The position numbers were made by a program, and so were the translations under genes. DNA of 64,000 bases from Bacteroidota bacterium (GTDB lineage Bacteria > Bacteroidota > Bacteroidia > Chitinophagales > Chitinophagaceae), in the NCBI GenBank assembly GCA_029555415.1, contig JAKPSI010000087.1, positions 1-64,000 on the forward strand, given 5' to 3'. This document shows positions 25,743-34,978 of this stretch, in pieces. The notes under the pieces are model-generated. The model had not been told where the DNA came from, ran no database searches, and saw only the letters and a list, made by a program, of their open reading frames with translations. Each line of letters begins with the position of its first letter. Position 1 is the stretch's first letter.

Positions 25743-26840
25743 ATGGCATTGCAAGCAGGAATCGTCGGATTACCCAATGTAGGAAAATCAACTTTATTCA
25801 ATGCGGTGAGTAACAGCGCCAAAGCGCAGGCCAGCAACTACCGCTTCTGTACCATCGACCCTAACGTGGGACTGGTGGATGTACCCGATCCGCGCATGAA
25901 CAAGCTGGCCGAATTGGTGCAGCCCAATCGTACCGTCCCCACCCAGATCGAGATCGTGGATATCGCCGGCCTCGTACGGGGTGCCAGTAAAGGTGAAGGT
26001 CTCGGTAATAAATTCCTCGGTAATATCCGTGAAGTGGATGCCATCATCCATGTGGTCCGCTGTTTCGAAGATGAGAATATCCTCCGTGATGAGGGCTCGA
26101 TCAATCCGGTTTCCGATAAGGAGATCATTGATACAGAACTGCAATTGAAAGACCTCGACACCGTGGAGAAGAAACTCAGCAAGACTGAAAAATTAGCACG
26201 TACGGATACCAAGCTGAAACATGAACTGGATGTATTGATCCAATGCAAGGAACAACTGGAAAAGGGCAAAAGTATACATGCACTGGGCCTCTCTAAAAAT
26301 GATAAAGCTTGTATCGCCGATCTGTTCCTGCTTACTGAAAAACCGGTCCTGTATGTTGCGAATGTAGACGAAGCCTCTATGCACACCGGCAATAAATACT
26401 CACAGGCTCTCATCGATGCAGTAAAAGATGAAGACGCGCAGGTGATCATCATGAACAACAATATCGAAGCACAGATCGCTGAAATGGATAATGCCGATGA
26501 CCGCGCCTTGTTCATGGAAGAATACAAAATGACCGAGCCGGCTCTCGACCGACTCATTCACTCTGCTTACAAACTCCTCAATTTATATACCTACTTCACC
26601 GCCGGTGTACAGGAAGTCCGCGCCTGGACGATCCACGAAGGCTGGAAAGCCCCTGCTGCTGCGGGTGTCATCCACACCGACTTCGAAAAAGGTTTCATCA
26701 AAGCCGAGGTCATCGCCTACGAAGACTTCGTAAAATACGGCTCCGAAGCGGCCTGCCGCGAGAACGGAAGACTGAGAATTGAAGGAAAAGAGTATGTGGT
26801 GAAGGATGGGGATGTGATGCACTTCCGTTTCAACGTATAA
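25743..26840 (+). CDS. ychF: Ribosome-associated GTPase/ATPase YchF (Obg-like ATPase 1)
   Basis: A 365-residue cytoplasmic P-loop protein of the OBG family that prefers ATP and binds ribosomes. The Walker A motif GLPNVGKST is at residues 8-16, the switch region DIAGLVRGASKGEGLGNKFL follows at about 70-90, the G4-like NVDE is at about 205, and a TGS domain (TYFTAGVQEVRAWTI to VKDGDVMHFRFNV) closes the protein. The length and all motifs match the family. It is a single gene with its own promoter. Confidence 0.97.
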   Translation: MALQAGIVGLPNVGKSTLFNAVSNSAKAQASNYRFCTIDPNVGLVDVPDPRMNKLAELVQPNRTVPTQIEIVDIAGLVRGASKGEGLGNKFLGNIREVDAIIHVVRCFEDENILRDEGSINPVSDKEIIDTELQLKDLDTVEKKLSKTEKLARTDTKLKHELDVLIQCKEQLEKGKSIHALGLSKNDKACIADLFLLTEKPVLYVANVDEASMHTGNKYSQALIDAVKDEDAQVIIMNNNIEAQIAEMDNADDRALFMEEYKMTEPALDRLIHSAYKLLNLYTYFTAGVQEVRAWTIHEGWKAPAAAGVIHTDFEKGFIKAEVIAYEDFVKYGSEAACRENGRLRIEGKEYVVKDGDVMHFRFNV

Positions 26841-27255
26841 GGTTCTTAGAAGCATCTGAAAACGCTTCATCATTATTGCTTTGTAGCTACTGCTGCAAGC
26901 CACAAGCTGCAAGCTACAAGTGGGGAAAAGTTCTTAGGGGCTTTATTAAAGCTTCATCAATTATGCCATGTAGCATCAGCTGCAAGCCACAAGCTGCAAG
27001 CTACAAGTGTGTCATAGGTTTCTTTTGTACTAAGATTATCATTACCTGTTCTAAGATTCCAATTAGTAAAAGGATATATCTTTCCACGAAACAGTTTACT
27101 ACGAAGCCCCTTGCAGCTTGAAGCTTATAGCTTGAGGCTATCTCTGAACTACCTTCTTCATCAGGCGCCAATTAGTATCAGGATCTGCATTCCCGAAAAA
27201 TCATTCACTACGAAGCCTCTTGCAGCTTGTAGCTTATAGCTTGCAGCTCCAACTT
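26841..27255. repeat. Two tandem pairs of repeats facing each other
   Basis: Copies starting at about 26842 and 26929 (GTTCTTAG..GCTTCATCA..CAAGCTG heptads) are direct repeats, as are copies near 27056 and 27169 (CCAATTAGTA..ACTACGAAGCC..CTTGCAG heptads). The heptad blocks of the first pair (26895-26922, 26981-27008) are the reverse complement of those of the second (27111-27138, 27221-27248). No gene is present. Confidence 0.75.
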
Positions 27256-27269
27256 AGTGAAACCTCTGC

Positions 27270-30200
27270 TCAAAAGAGCGCTGTGATCGTCGCCCTCCCC
27301 GTATGTATCATCCTGGAAGTCCCGGGCTTCCTGCCATCATACTGAAATCCCAGTTCGAGGTTATTCAGTAAACGCTTATTGTAATTAAGCGACCATAGAT
27401 AGTTCTTGCCGGGCTGGAGTCCGTCCAGCATGATATAGCTGACGGCGGTAGTGGCCGGGTATTTGAAGTCGATATTATTGAACGTGAATTTGGCAGTGAG
27501 GGAACTGTTCTGTAACAGGCTGTACTTACTTTCGACGTTCAGTGAATTGGAGACCGCTTTCTCGCCTCCGTATTGCTGTGCATTCTTCTTCACTTCATAT
27601 TTATAACCGGTCACGATCCGGAAGGAAGAACCCCGGATGAAAGTGAACATCGGTTCCGCATTGCTGATATCCAGGTGATAGTTCCGGTTACTGAATTGCG
27701 GGGTCAGTAATTCCAGCATCCCGTTCTTCGCATTCAGTGTAAAGGCGAATGCTTTATTGAAATTCAAACGGGTCTTGAAGATCCAGTCGTTCTTCCGCCG
27801 GGTCTCATACCCGTAGGTCAGTAAGGCCTTGCCGTTATCACGCGAACTGGCCAGATCGAATCCCCAAACAGAACCAAACCGGTTAAAGCTGAGCGTATTG
27901 GTCCAGTTGGTACCGGAACTGATCAGCGCCTGGTTATTGATATCATACTTGAATGGGTTGAACGCGAAACTGCCCGTGGCCAGTGATTTCCGGACATTCT
28001 GCAGGGTGGTCATGAGTATCGTGCGGGAAAGGATCCTCTTCATACCCGTCAGTTTTCCGTTGCCCAGTATGGCTTTGGGACTGATCGTGAAATTGTAATT
28101 GAAGGTGATGTAATTCGCCTTGATGAATTCATTGGTGGGCGTGAAGATCCGGATATACTTGGCCTGATCGGGGAATAACGCGAATTCAAATTCATTCAGC
28201 TGCTGCACCCCATCCGCATTATAATCGATCCAGGCATATTGACCGGTACCGGCGGGCACTTCCAGGTAAGCGAAATCGCGGCGCTGCTCCTGCCCTGTTC
28301 CCACCTCATATAACACATCTCCATTGAGTAATCCTTTCCACTCATTCATACGGTATTCAATGCGTCCCAGGATCGTTTCATCATCCTTATAGGGTGACAA
28401 ACCATTAGTTGCTGTTTTCAATTTCCGGAAAGTGGTATTCAGGAAGAGTTTCCGCTTTTCATTCTTCAGCAATTCCGTCTGCAGGTTCAGGTTGATACTG
28501 CGGTCGCCTTTCACCAGTTTATCAAGCAGCGGATATTTATCCTGCCGCGTGAAGAAAGTGATGCCATATCGGTTCTTCCGTAGTTCATCCGATTTCAGAT
28601 ATACAGAATACGTATCGAAAGAAAAGGCCTGTGGTAATAGATTTCCGTTGGCACTTTGCGCGGTCTTGTTCTGCTCCAGCGCGTAACGAAAACCAAGCCG
28701 CCAGTTCTTCAGGGTTTTCATTTGCTTGCTCATATCAATGACCGGTCGCAGGAAATCACCTTTCGCCGCACCTGTCTTGAAATGTGTCAGCACGAACTGG
28801 TTGTTGAATATCCAGCCCTTCCAGTTGAAACTGTGCTGGAGCGATTGCTGGAAGCCATCGTAGTTATCTGAACGATGGTATTGCGTCAGCAGATAATTCA
28901 CGCTATGGCCTTTGCCGTTCTTCAGTCCTGCACCGGCCCTGACGATCTGCTCATCTGCCAGAGGGAGGAAAGCCTCCAGGCCCCAGTCGCGGCCGAACTC
29001 CACGCCCCGCAAGCGTTCCAGCGGTTTGAATTTCCGCTGCACATATTCATAATCGAGGCTGGTATTCAGTACCAGTCCGCGCAAGGAATCCAGTGATTTG
29101 TTACTGGCCAGCTGGAATTTAGCGGCATAGCCCCGGTCGTCACCATTATTTTTTGAGGAGAATGTATTCACATCCGAATTACTGGTGGCCAGTTCGGTCT
29201 TCAGGTTCGTATTCTTTGTGATCGCATAATCGATACCGAAATTCAGGATCTGCTGTTTCTTGGGTGTGACGAGGATCGTTACCGGCTCATAACTGCCTTG
29301 CTTCACACCGGCAATGGGCGCGACATACTTGTACACTTTTCCGTTTGCACCATTGAAATCAGGGACATAGTTACCTTTCCCATCGCCCACGGTAATGAAG
29401 GACAAACTGTATTTCGCCAGTTGCGGATCGGTGGAATACTGGTAAAATGAATCGATGCCGGTACCGGGATTGAAATAGATCTTCTGATACAATACCTTGC
29501 CGGCCGCGAACGTGTCAAGCGTTGCGGAAGGATACAATGCATTCTGGATACTATCACCAATACCGGACAGGAACTGCTTTTGAGCCGGATCGAGCTCCTG
29601 ATTGATCGTAGAGTTCTTGGCGTCACTGTTGCTGAAATAACCCAGACTGATCTTCAGCTTTTTATTGAGTTCGAATTCCTGCGCCAGGAAAACATTGGCA
29701 TTGAGGAAATTCCGGTCGGCATATTCGAATTCCACCTGAATGCGGGAATCCTTGGTGATCATGCGCCGCGGCGTGAACGTGATCTCGGCGGAATTATAAT
29801 TGATGACGTAATCCTGATCCTCACCGCGTGACAACAACTGCCCGTCGATGAATACTCTTTCCGTATTCGCCAGCACGATGAAGAAGAACTCATTGTTAGC
29901 GCCTTTGAGGCGATACGGCCCCTGATTACCTTCCTGTGCAGCGATCAGGTTGCGTGTGAACTTCCCTTTGGCGATGGAACCACTGACCATGGTGCTGGAG
30001 CTGAGATGCTTGTTCAGCTGCTGTGTGGTCTGAAAGGTGATCCCCTGCAGTCGCTTATAGAAATTGAGGAAATAGCTCTGGTTGCGGCGGATCTCGATAT
30101 CACCCAGATTGAGCTGCCAGTTCTTCTTTTTGAATTGCAGGAAGACCTGATCGAATTCATTCAGTTGCTGGGTATTCCCATCCGGTTGTATCGGGATATT

Positions 30201-30737
30201 ATTATCCGTGATCGCGGCCTGGATCTCGATACTGTCGCCCAATACCCCACTCAACTGCATGTTCAGGGATGAATTGATCACCGCGTCCTGATTATTTCCG
30301 AAACCGATGGCACGGTTCATGCTGCCTTCCGCCCGGATATTGCCGAAATCGAACGCGCCTTTGGGTTGTTCGTCCATCCCATTCCGGAAACTGAATGGCG
30401 TGATGTAGAAATTATTCATGATGGAATCGAAACGCATACGCTGGGCGGTAGCGTTCATCGAAAAAGGGAAAACGCGGTACGTGACCAGCACGGAATCAAA
30501 TGCGGGTTTATGGATCCAGATGAGATAAGACCGAACCAGATCGAGGCGATAATCGGCAGCAGCCACCCTGGCAACTGAGAAACTATTGGGTACGATGGAG
30601 AGGGTGTCGATACGGAGGGTATCACTGCCGACCCGGAAAGTATGCTGACGGAGATTGGAGAGTGGGTCCTGGGCATGGCAGAACAGCGTGAAAACGCAGG
30701 AAAGGACAAGGAGCTGTATTCTGCCTAAATAACTCAA
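27270..30737 (-). CDS. Large outer-membrane beta-barrel protein, unknown
   Basis: 1155 residues with a signal peptide (MSYLGRIQLLVLSCVFTLFCHAQ). About residues 120-330 contain a conserved-looking block (IRAEGSMNRAIGFGNNQDAV, LNMQLSGVLGDSIEIQAAITD, LQFKKKNWQLNLGDIEI) and then a small beta domain (GPYRLKGANNEFFFIVLANT to YNSAEITFTPRR). The remainder alternates amphipathic strands and turns in the manner of a very large barrel, ending in GRATITALF with terminal Phe. It resembles uncharacterised surface-associated proteins of Bacteroidota; I do not recognise a named family. It is transcribed alone, divergent from the next type IX substrate. Confidence 0.72.
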   Translation of the reverse strand: MSYLGRIQLLVLSCVFTLFCHAQDPLSNLRQHTFRVGSDTLRIDTLSIVPNSFSVARVAAADYRLDLVRSYLIWIHKPAFDSVLVTYRVFPFSMNATAQRMRFDSIMNNFYITPFSFRNGMDEQPKGAFDFGNIRAEGSMNRAIGFGNNQDAVINSSLNMQLSGVLGDSIEIQAAITDNNIPIQPDGNTQQLNEFDQVFLQFKKKNWQLNLGDIEIRRNQSYFLNFYKRLQGITFQTTQQLNKHLSSSTMVSGSIAKGKFTRNLIAAQEGNQGPYRLKGANNEFFFIVLANTERVFIDGQLLSRGEDQDYVINYNSAEITFTPRRMITKDSRIQVEFEYADRNFLNANVFLAQEFELNKKLKISLGYFSNSDAKNSTINQELDPAQKQFLSGIGDSIQNALYPSATLDTFAAGKVLYQKIYFNPGTGIDSFYQYSTDPQLAKYSLSFITVGDGKGNYVPDFNGANGKVYKYVAPIAGVKQGSYEPVTILVTPKKQQILNFGIDYAITKNTNLKTELATSNSDVNTFSSKNNGDDRGYAAKFQLASNKSLDSLRGLVLNTSLDYEYVQRKFKPLERLRGVEFGRDWGLEAFLPLADEQIVRAGAGLKNGKGHSVNYLLTQYHRSDNYDGFQQSLQHSFNWKGWIFNNQFVLTHFKTGAAKGDFLRPVIDMSKQMKTLKNWRLGFRYALEQNKTAQSANGNLLPQAFSFDTYSVYLKSDELRKNRYGITFFTRQDKYPLLDKLVKGDRSINLNLQTELLKNEKRKLFLNTTFRKLKTATNGLSPYKDDETILGRIEYRMNEWKGLLNGDVLYEVGTGQEQRRDFAYLEVPAGTGQYAWIDYNADGVQQLNEFEFALFPDQAKYIRIFTPTNEFIKANYITFNYNFTISPKAILGNGKLTGMKRILSRTILMTTLQNVRKSLATGSFAFNPFKYDINNQALISSGTNWTNTLSFNRFGSVWGFDLASSRDNGKALLTYGYETRRKNDWIFKTRLNFNKAFAFTLNAKNGMLELLTPQFSNRNYHLDISNAEPMFTFIRGSSFRIVTGYKYEVKKNAQQYGGEKAVSNSLNVESKYSLLQNSSLTAKFTFNNIDFKYPATTAVSYIMLDGLQPGKNYLWSLNYNKRLLNNLELGFQYDGRKPGTSRMIHTGRATITALF

Positions 30738-30866
30738 TAGCAGCGAGTTTTGTTAAAAATCGTAAAATTGATACGATTTATTGTGCAAAAGTTATTCCAC
30801 CGTGTTAATTACGCTAAAAAGCAGCATTTTTGACCCCAAATTGTCTTTGAGCAGTATCAGAAAAAT

Positions 30867-33020
30867 ATGATGAGGAGCCTGAGATCACTGTGTTTATTGT
30901 CTTGTTTCATGCTCGCCTTTGCCTCCGGGGTAAGGTCACAGCAGAATAATGTCTGGTATTTCGGTACCAGTGCCGGGATCAGTTTCAATCCCCTTGGAAG
31001 TACACCCCTGCCACGGCCGCTTACGGATGGCGTCATGAACACCAATGAAGGTTGTGCTTCGATCTGTGACGGGAACGGCGCGCTTTTGTTCTATACGAAC
31101 GGACAAACCGTTTACAATAAGAATCACCAGGTCATGGCCGGAGGAACGGGTCTGCTCGGTCACCCATCTGCATTTCAATCGGCAGTTGTGGTACAATTGC
31201 CTTCCAACCCTTCGCACTATTATATTTTTACCGCGGATGCTTATGAGAATTTATGTGCGGCCGGTTACAATGTTTCTGAAGTGGATATGTCCCAGAATGG
31301 CGGATTAGGTGCCGTGATCATGCAGAACAAGCCTTTGTCCGCCCCCGGTACGGAAAGACTGACCGCTGCCCGGCATGCGAATGGGACGGACGTATGGGTC
31401 ATTACGAATGATCTTAACTCGAATGTATTCCGGGTATGGCTGGTGAGTTGCACCGGCCTTTCCGCCGCGCCGGTCGTTTCTACCGTTGGTGAGATCATGG
31501 ATACGGATGACATGCAGCGGATCGGCGCATTCAAAGTGAGTCCTGACGGCAAACATTTATGTCAGACCCATTTCCCGCAGGTGGATAATCAAACGGCGGA
31601 AAACTTCGCACAGTTGTTCGACTTTGACAATGCGACCGGTATCATCTCCAATCCCAAACTGATCAATTATCCCGGATCACAATTCAATGCTTGTGAATTC
31701 TCCCCGGATTCAAAACTTTTATACATCACCGGAACTCGGATGAGCTATGTGGCACAGTTCGACTGTACGCAACCCACGGCAGCAGCGGTGATCGCTTCAA
31801 AGACCAATATCCCTGCCTCCAAAGGGTTTTATGGAATTCAAATGGGGGCGGACGGAAAGATCTACATGACAAAGTCGAGCCAGGCACTTACTGCGATCAA
31901 CAATCCGAATACACGCGGTATTGGCTGTAATCTGCAAATGGATAAAATACCGCTGGGCAGGAATGCGAATCTCAACCTTCCGGCATTTTTGAATGACCTG
32001 ACCTATAATCCCGATACCCATATTGATGCGATCGTACTGGATTCCTGTACAGGAAAGATCCAGTTCAAAGCACCGGTCATTTTTGCACCCGGTTCAACCT
32101 TTAACTGGGATTTCGGAGATGCCACGACATCAGTTCTGACCGACCCCATTCATACATTTGTTCCACCCGACAGAGCTTATACCATTAAACTCACTATTCA
32201 ACCGGCAGGAGGATGTGGCGTGATCGAAAAACAAATGCAGTTGGTCCCTTCAGGGAAAAAAGCAACTGCTGATTTCAGCTATGTCGTCGTTTGTGATTCG
32301 GGTTATGTACGTTTCACCTCGTTGAATACGCTGGAACCGGATACACTGATCCAGGACAGGATCTGGGATTTCGGGGACGGGAACACATCGACCAATACAA
32401 ATCCGATACACTATTATACTACTGCTGGAACTTATAATGTTACGCTGACCAATCTGACCGGTACGGCCTGCCTGAACCGCCAGAAGACGAGACCCGTAAC
32501 GTTCGAACAACTGACCATTTCCGCGACACCACCCCTTTCCAGCATCAATGAGGGTGAATCCGTGCAATTGAATGTAACCGGTGCTGGCGTTAAATTCCAG
32601 TGGTCACCTGCCACCTGGTTATCGAATCCCAATATCGCCAATCCGGTCGCGAAACCGCGTCTGGACACGAGTTATGTGGTCACCGTAACGAATGCCAGTG
32701 GCTGCAAGGCAACAGATACTGTGGTGATCAAAGTGAAGCCGATACCGGGCATCTATGTTCCGAATGGATTTACGCCGAATGATGACGGACTGAATGACAT
32801 CTTCAAACCAACGGTCGGAGAATTCTATACGCTGCTGGAATTCTCAGTTTACAACCGGTGGGGTCAGCAACTGTTCACGACGAAAGAAAAAGGAAAGGGC
32901 TGGGATGGAAAGATCGGCGGAACGATACAGTCCAACGGTGTGTATGTATGGATCGTCCGGGCTTTGACGCCTGACCAAAAGCGGGACGATCGTAAGGGAA
33001 CCGTGGTATTGATGCGCTGA
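30867..33020 (+). CDS. Secreted PKD protein, type IX substrate (type B CTD)
   Basis: 717 residues. A signal peptide (SLCLLSCFMLAFASGVRSQ) precedes a propeller-like N-terminal half (WYFGTSAGISFNPLG, GALLFYTNGQTVYN, HYYIFTADA, FSPDSKLLYITGT, YGIQMGADGKIYM). Two PKD domains follow (FNWDFGDAT, RIWDFGDGN), then an Ig-like segment and the type B gliding C-terminal domain (NGFTPNDDGLNDIFKP, YNRWGQQLF, GWDGKIGG, NGVYVWIVRA). It is expected to be exported by the type IX system and kept on the cell surface. Two ATGs are adjacent in frame; the first is used. A small outer-membrane protein gene follows 36 bases on. Confidence 0.92.
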   Translation: MMRSLRSLCLLSCFMLAFASGVRSQQNNVWYFGTSAGISFNPLGSTPLPRPLTDGVMNTNEGCASICDGNGALLFYTNGQTVYNKNHQVMAGGTGLLGHPSAFQSAVVVQLPSNPSHYYIFTADAYENLCAAGYNVSEVDMSQNGGLGAVIMQNKPLSAPGTERLTAARHANGTDVWVITNDLNSNVFRVWLVSCTGLSAAPVVSTVGEIMDTDDMQRIGAFKVSPDGKHLCQTHFPQVDNQTAENFAQLFDFDNATGIISNPKLINYPGSQFNACEFSPDSKLLYITGTRMSYVAQFDCTQPTAAAVIASKTNIPASKGFYGIQMGADGKIYMTKSSQALTAINNPNTRGIGCNLQMDKIPLGRNANLNLPAFLNDLTYNPDTHIDAIVLDSCTGKIQFKAPVIFAPGSTFNWDFGDATTSVLTDPIHTFVPPDRAYTIKLTIQPAGGCGVIEKQMQLVPSGKKATADFSYVVVCDSGYVRFTSLNTLEPDTLIQDRIWDFGDGNTSTNTNPIHYYTTAGTYNVTLTNLTGTACLNRQKTRPVTFEQLTISATPPLSSINEGESVQLNVTGAGVKFQWSPATWLSNPNIANPVAKPRLDTSYVVTVTNASGCKATDTVVIKVKPIPGIYVPNGFTPNDDGLNDIFKPTVGEFYTLLEFSVYNRWGQQLFTTKEKGKGWDGKIGGTIQSNGVYVWIVRALTPDQKRDDRKGTVVLMR

Positions 33021-33056
33021 CGGCGTCTTTCATTTCCTGCATTTAATATTTTACAT

Positions 33057-33626
33057 TTGGAAGTGCCAAATCACAAACTGAGATATTGCTTTATTTGTAT
33101 ACTCTTCATCTGTATACTTTCGTCTTCGCTTTTTGCACAAGCAAAAAGTGACAGTGTCCGTGAACGCGGCTACAGTCACCAGTTATCCGCAGGCATCTCC
33201 TTCCCTGCCGGCGTTTTCTCGGATTCACATGTCATCGGTGGCGGCATCGATTATACCTGGAGCAATGCAAGGTTCGGAAGATCCGATAAACGTATCAAAA
33301 AAGCGCTAGGATTCAGTACTGCGGCGGGCTTGGACTATTTCCTCGGAAAGACGGACAATTACAATTTCCAGTACCGGAACTATCTGTACAGTTATGTGTA
33401 TGGAGGTATGATCTTCAACAGTGGACGAAAATCTTCTGTGAGTTTGCTGGCGGGCCCATCCTTACAAACGTATACGAAAGTGACCGATCTGGGCTATGGT
33501 ATCACCATACGCGGTGCGTATTTCCTGAAAGAGAATATGGCGATCTCTCCTGCCCTGATGTACATGAAGCATAAAGAAGCGGATGCATTGTGGGCGGCGG
33601 GGGTGCGGTATTATTTTTATTTCTGA
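33057..33626 (+). CDS. Outer-membrane protein, unknown
   Basis: About 189 residues with a hydrophobic signal (LRYCFICILFICILSSSLFAQ) and barrel-like strands ending in AGVRYYFYF. No ATG fits the signal peptide: the frame begins with TTG at 33057 or, two codons later, GTG at 33063, which is the better start. It is sandwiched between a type IX substrate and an esterase-family gene, with gaps of 36 and 2 bases, so all three may be co-transcribed. The position next to a type B substrate recalls PorP/SprF partners, but the sequence does not show that family. Confidence 0.75.
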   Translation: MEVPNHKLRYCFICILFICILSSSLFAQAKSDSVRERGYSHQLSAGISFPAGVFSDSHVIGGGIDYTWSNARFGRSDKRIKKALGFSTAAGLDYFLGKTDNYNFQYRNYLYSYVYGGMIFNSGRKSSVSLLAGPSLQTYTKVTDLGYGITIRGAYFLKENMAISPALMYMKHKEADALWAAGVRYYFYF

Positions 33627-33628
33627 CC

Positions 33629-34867
33629 ATGAAGTACAAGATCCTGATTTGCTACTGTTCATTCCTACTTACAACTGTTGTATGCGCGCAGCCCCAAACA
33701 CGCGCCTGGGTTAAGTCTCACACGGATGCCATCCGGACCGTGGAGCCTGATTCCACTGATTTCAGTGACCTGGCTCCGATCGGTGATGCGATCGGTGACG
33801 CACGTTTTGTGATGCTGGGAGAACAGGATCATGGGGACGCACCCACTTTTCTGGCCAAGACCAGACTCATCAAATACCTGCATGAGGTGAAAGGATTCAA
33901 TGTACTGGCTTTTGAGAGTGATTTCTTCGGATTGAACCAGGGATGGGATCTGCAGGACAAGAAAGATGTCACTGCATTCGTGAAGCGCAACATCTTCCCG
34001 GTCTGGACAGGTTGCAATACCTGCCGCAATTTGTTCAACACTTATATTCCGGCCACACAATCCACCACCCATCCTTTACAGATCACCGGGTTCGACAACC
34101 AGATGATCCTGACCTATTCTTTTTATAACCTCATTCATCAGCTGGACAGTGTGATACGTGCCCTGGATCTGCCGGTAAGTCACGATCCGGAATACAGCAC
34201 CCGTATATTACCTGTGATCGATTCATTGAAGTTCTGGTACGCAGCACCCCCGAATGATAAAACTTTTTTCGATCGTTGCGGTACCATTGCAAGGAACATC
34301 CATGACCAGCTGGCTTTAAAAGCAGGTCCGGACAATTTCTGGACGATGGTTGCGGAAAACATTTATAAAGAAACACTGACCTTTCAAAAAGCGGATGATT
34401 TTCGCGTGCCCAGGAATACGAGGGATGAACAAATGGCACTTAACCTGAGGTGGCTGGCAGAACACAAATACCCGGGCGAAAAATTCATCATTTGGGCGGC
34501 CAATTCCCATGTAGCCAAATATGCAGATAGTGACGGCAAGAGATCCCTTGAAGCCATGGGGCATTTCTTTACCCGCGACAGCAACTATCTGGATCAAACC
34601 TATGTGCTGGGCTTCAATTCTTACTCAGGAACTGCCGGTCGGCTGGGTTACAAGGATTATGATATTCAGAAACCGAAAAAGGATGGATTTGAAAACTGGA
34701 TACCTTCCACCCTGCCGTATGCATTCGTTGATTTCCGGAAAATGAACTTCAGAAAAGAATACTTCTTACTCAAGGGATTCGGGCATATGAGCTTTAAGAA
34801 CAATTGGGCTGAGGTGTTTGATGGGGTGTTTTTTATCCGGGAGATGTATCCTTGTGAGAAGAAATAA
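33629..34867 (+). CDS. Erythromycin esterase family protein
   Basis: 412 residues with a signal peptide (MKYKILICYCSFLLTTVVCAQ). The EreA/EreB-type fold is shown by FVMLGEQDHGDAPTFLAKTRLIKYL (the catalytic-His region), VLAFESDFFGLNQG and KFIIWAANSHVAK. Members hydrolyse ester bonds; a few open the lactone ring of macrolides, but most chromosomal homologues have unknown substrates. A secreted location argues against a classical cytoplasmic resistance enzyme. The start lies two bases after the previous stop codon. Resistance should not be inferred from this sequence alone. Confidence 0.85.
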   Translation: MKYKILICYCSFLLTTVVCAQPQTRAWVKSHTDAIRTVEPDSTDFSDLAPIGDAIGDARFVMLGEQDHGDAPTFLAKTRLIKYLHEVKGFNVLAFESDFFGLNQGWDLQDKKDVTAFVKRNIFPVWTGCNTCRNLFNTYIPATQSTTHPLQITGFDNQMILTYSFYNLIHQLDSVIRALDLPVSHDPEYSTRILPVIDSLKFWYAAPPNDKTFFDRCGTIARNIHDQLALKAGPDNFWTMVAENIYKETLTFQKADDFRVPRNTRDEQMALNLRWLAEHKYPGEKFIIWAANSHVAKYADSDGKRSLEAMGHFFTRDSNYLDQTYVLGFNSYSGTAGRLGYKDYDIQKPKKDGFENWIPSTLPYAFVDFRKMNFRKEYFLLKGFGHMSFKNNWAEVFDGVFFIREMYPCEKK

Positions 34868-34894
34868 AAGTGGCGGGTGAAAAACACCCGCCAC
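34866..34894 (-). terminator. Terminator between convergent genes
   Basis: GTGGCGGGTG (34870-34879) and CACCCGCCAC (34885-34894) form a perfect 10-base stem. The T-rich tail is on the minus strand, so it mainly serves the leftward oligopeptidase gene. Confidence 0.8.
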
Positions 34895-34915
34895 GGCTTC
34901 ATTAATTCTAACCAC

Positions 34916-34978
34916 CTTTCACCTCTCACCTATTACCTATTACCTATTACCTATTACCTATTACCTATTATCTATTCA
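34916..34978. repeat. Heptad array, CCTATTA family
   Basis: About nine CCTATTA/CCTCTCA words in a row. In the sense of the leftward oligopeptidase gene they read AATAGGT, rich in TAG/TAA, and the gene's TAG stop (34972-34974) is part of the array. Confidence 0.88.

Noticed and set aside
33629-34867. Macrolide resistance gene
   Set aside because: Only the family is supported; the protein is exported and chromosomal, and most such homologues are not resistance enzymes.
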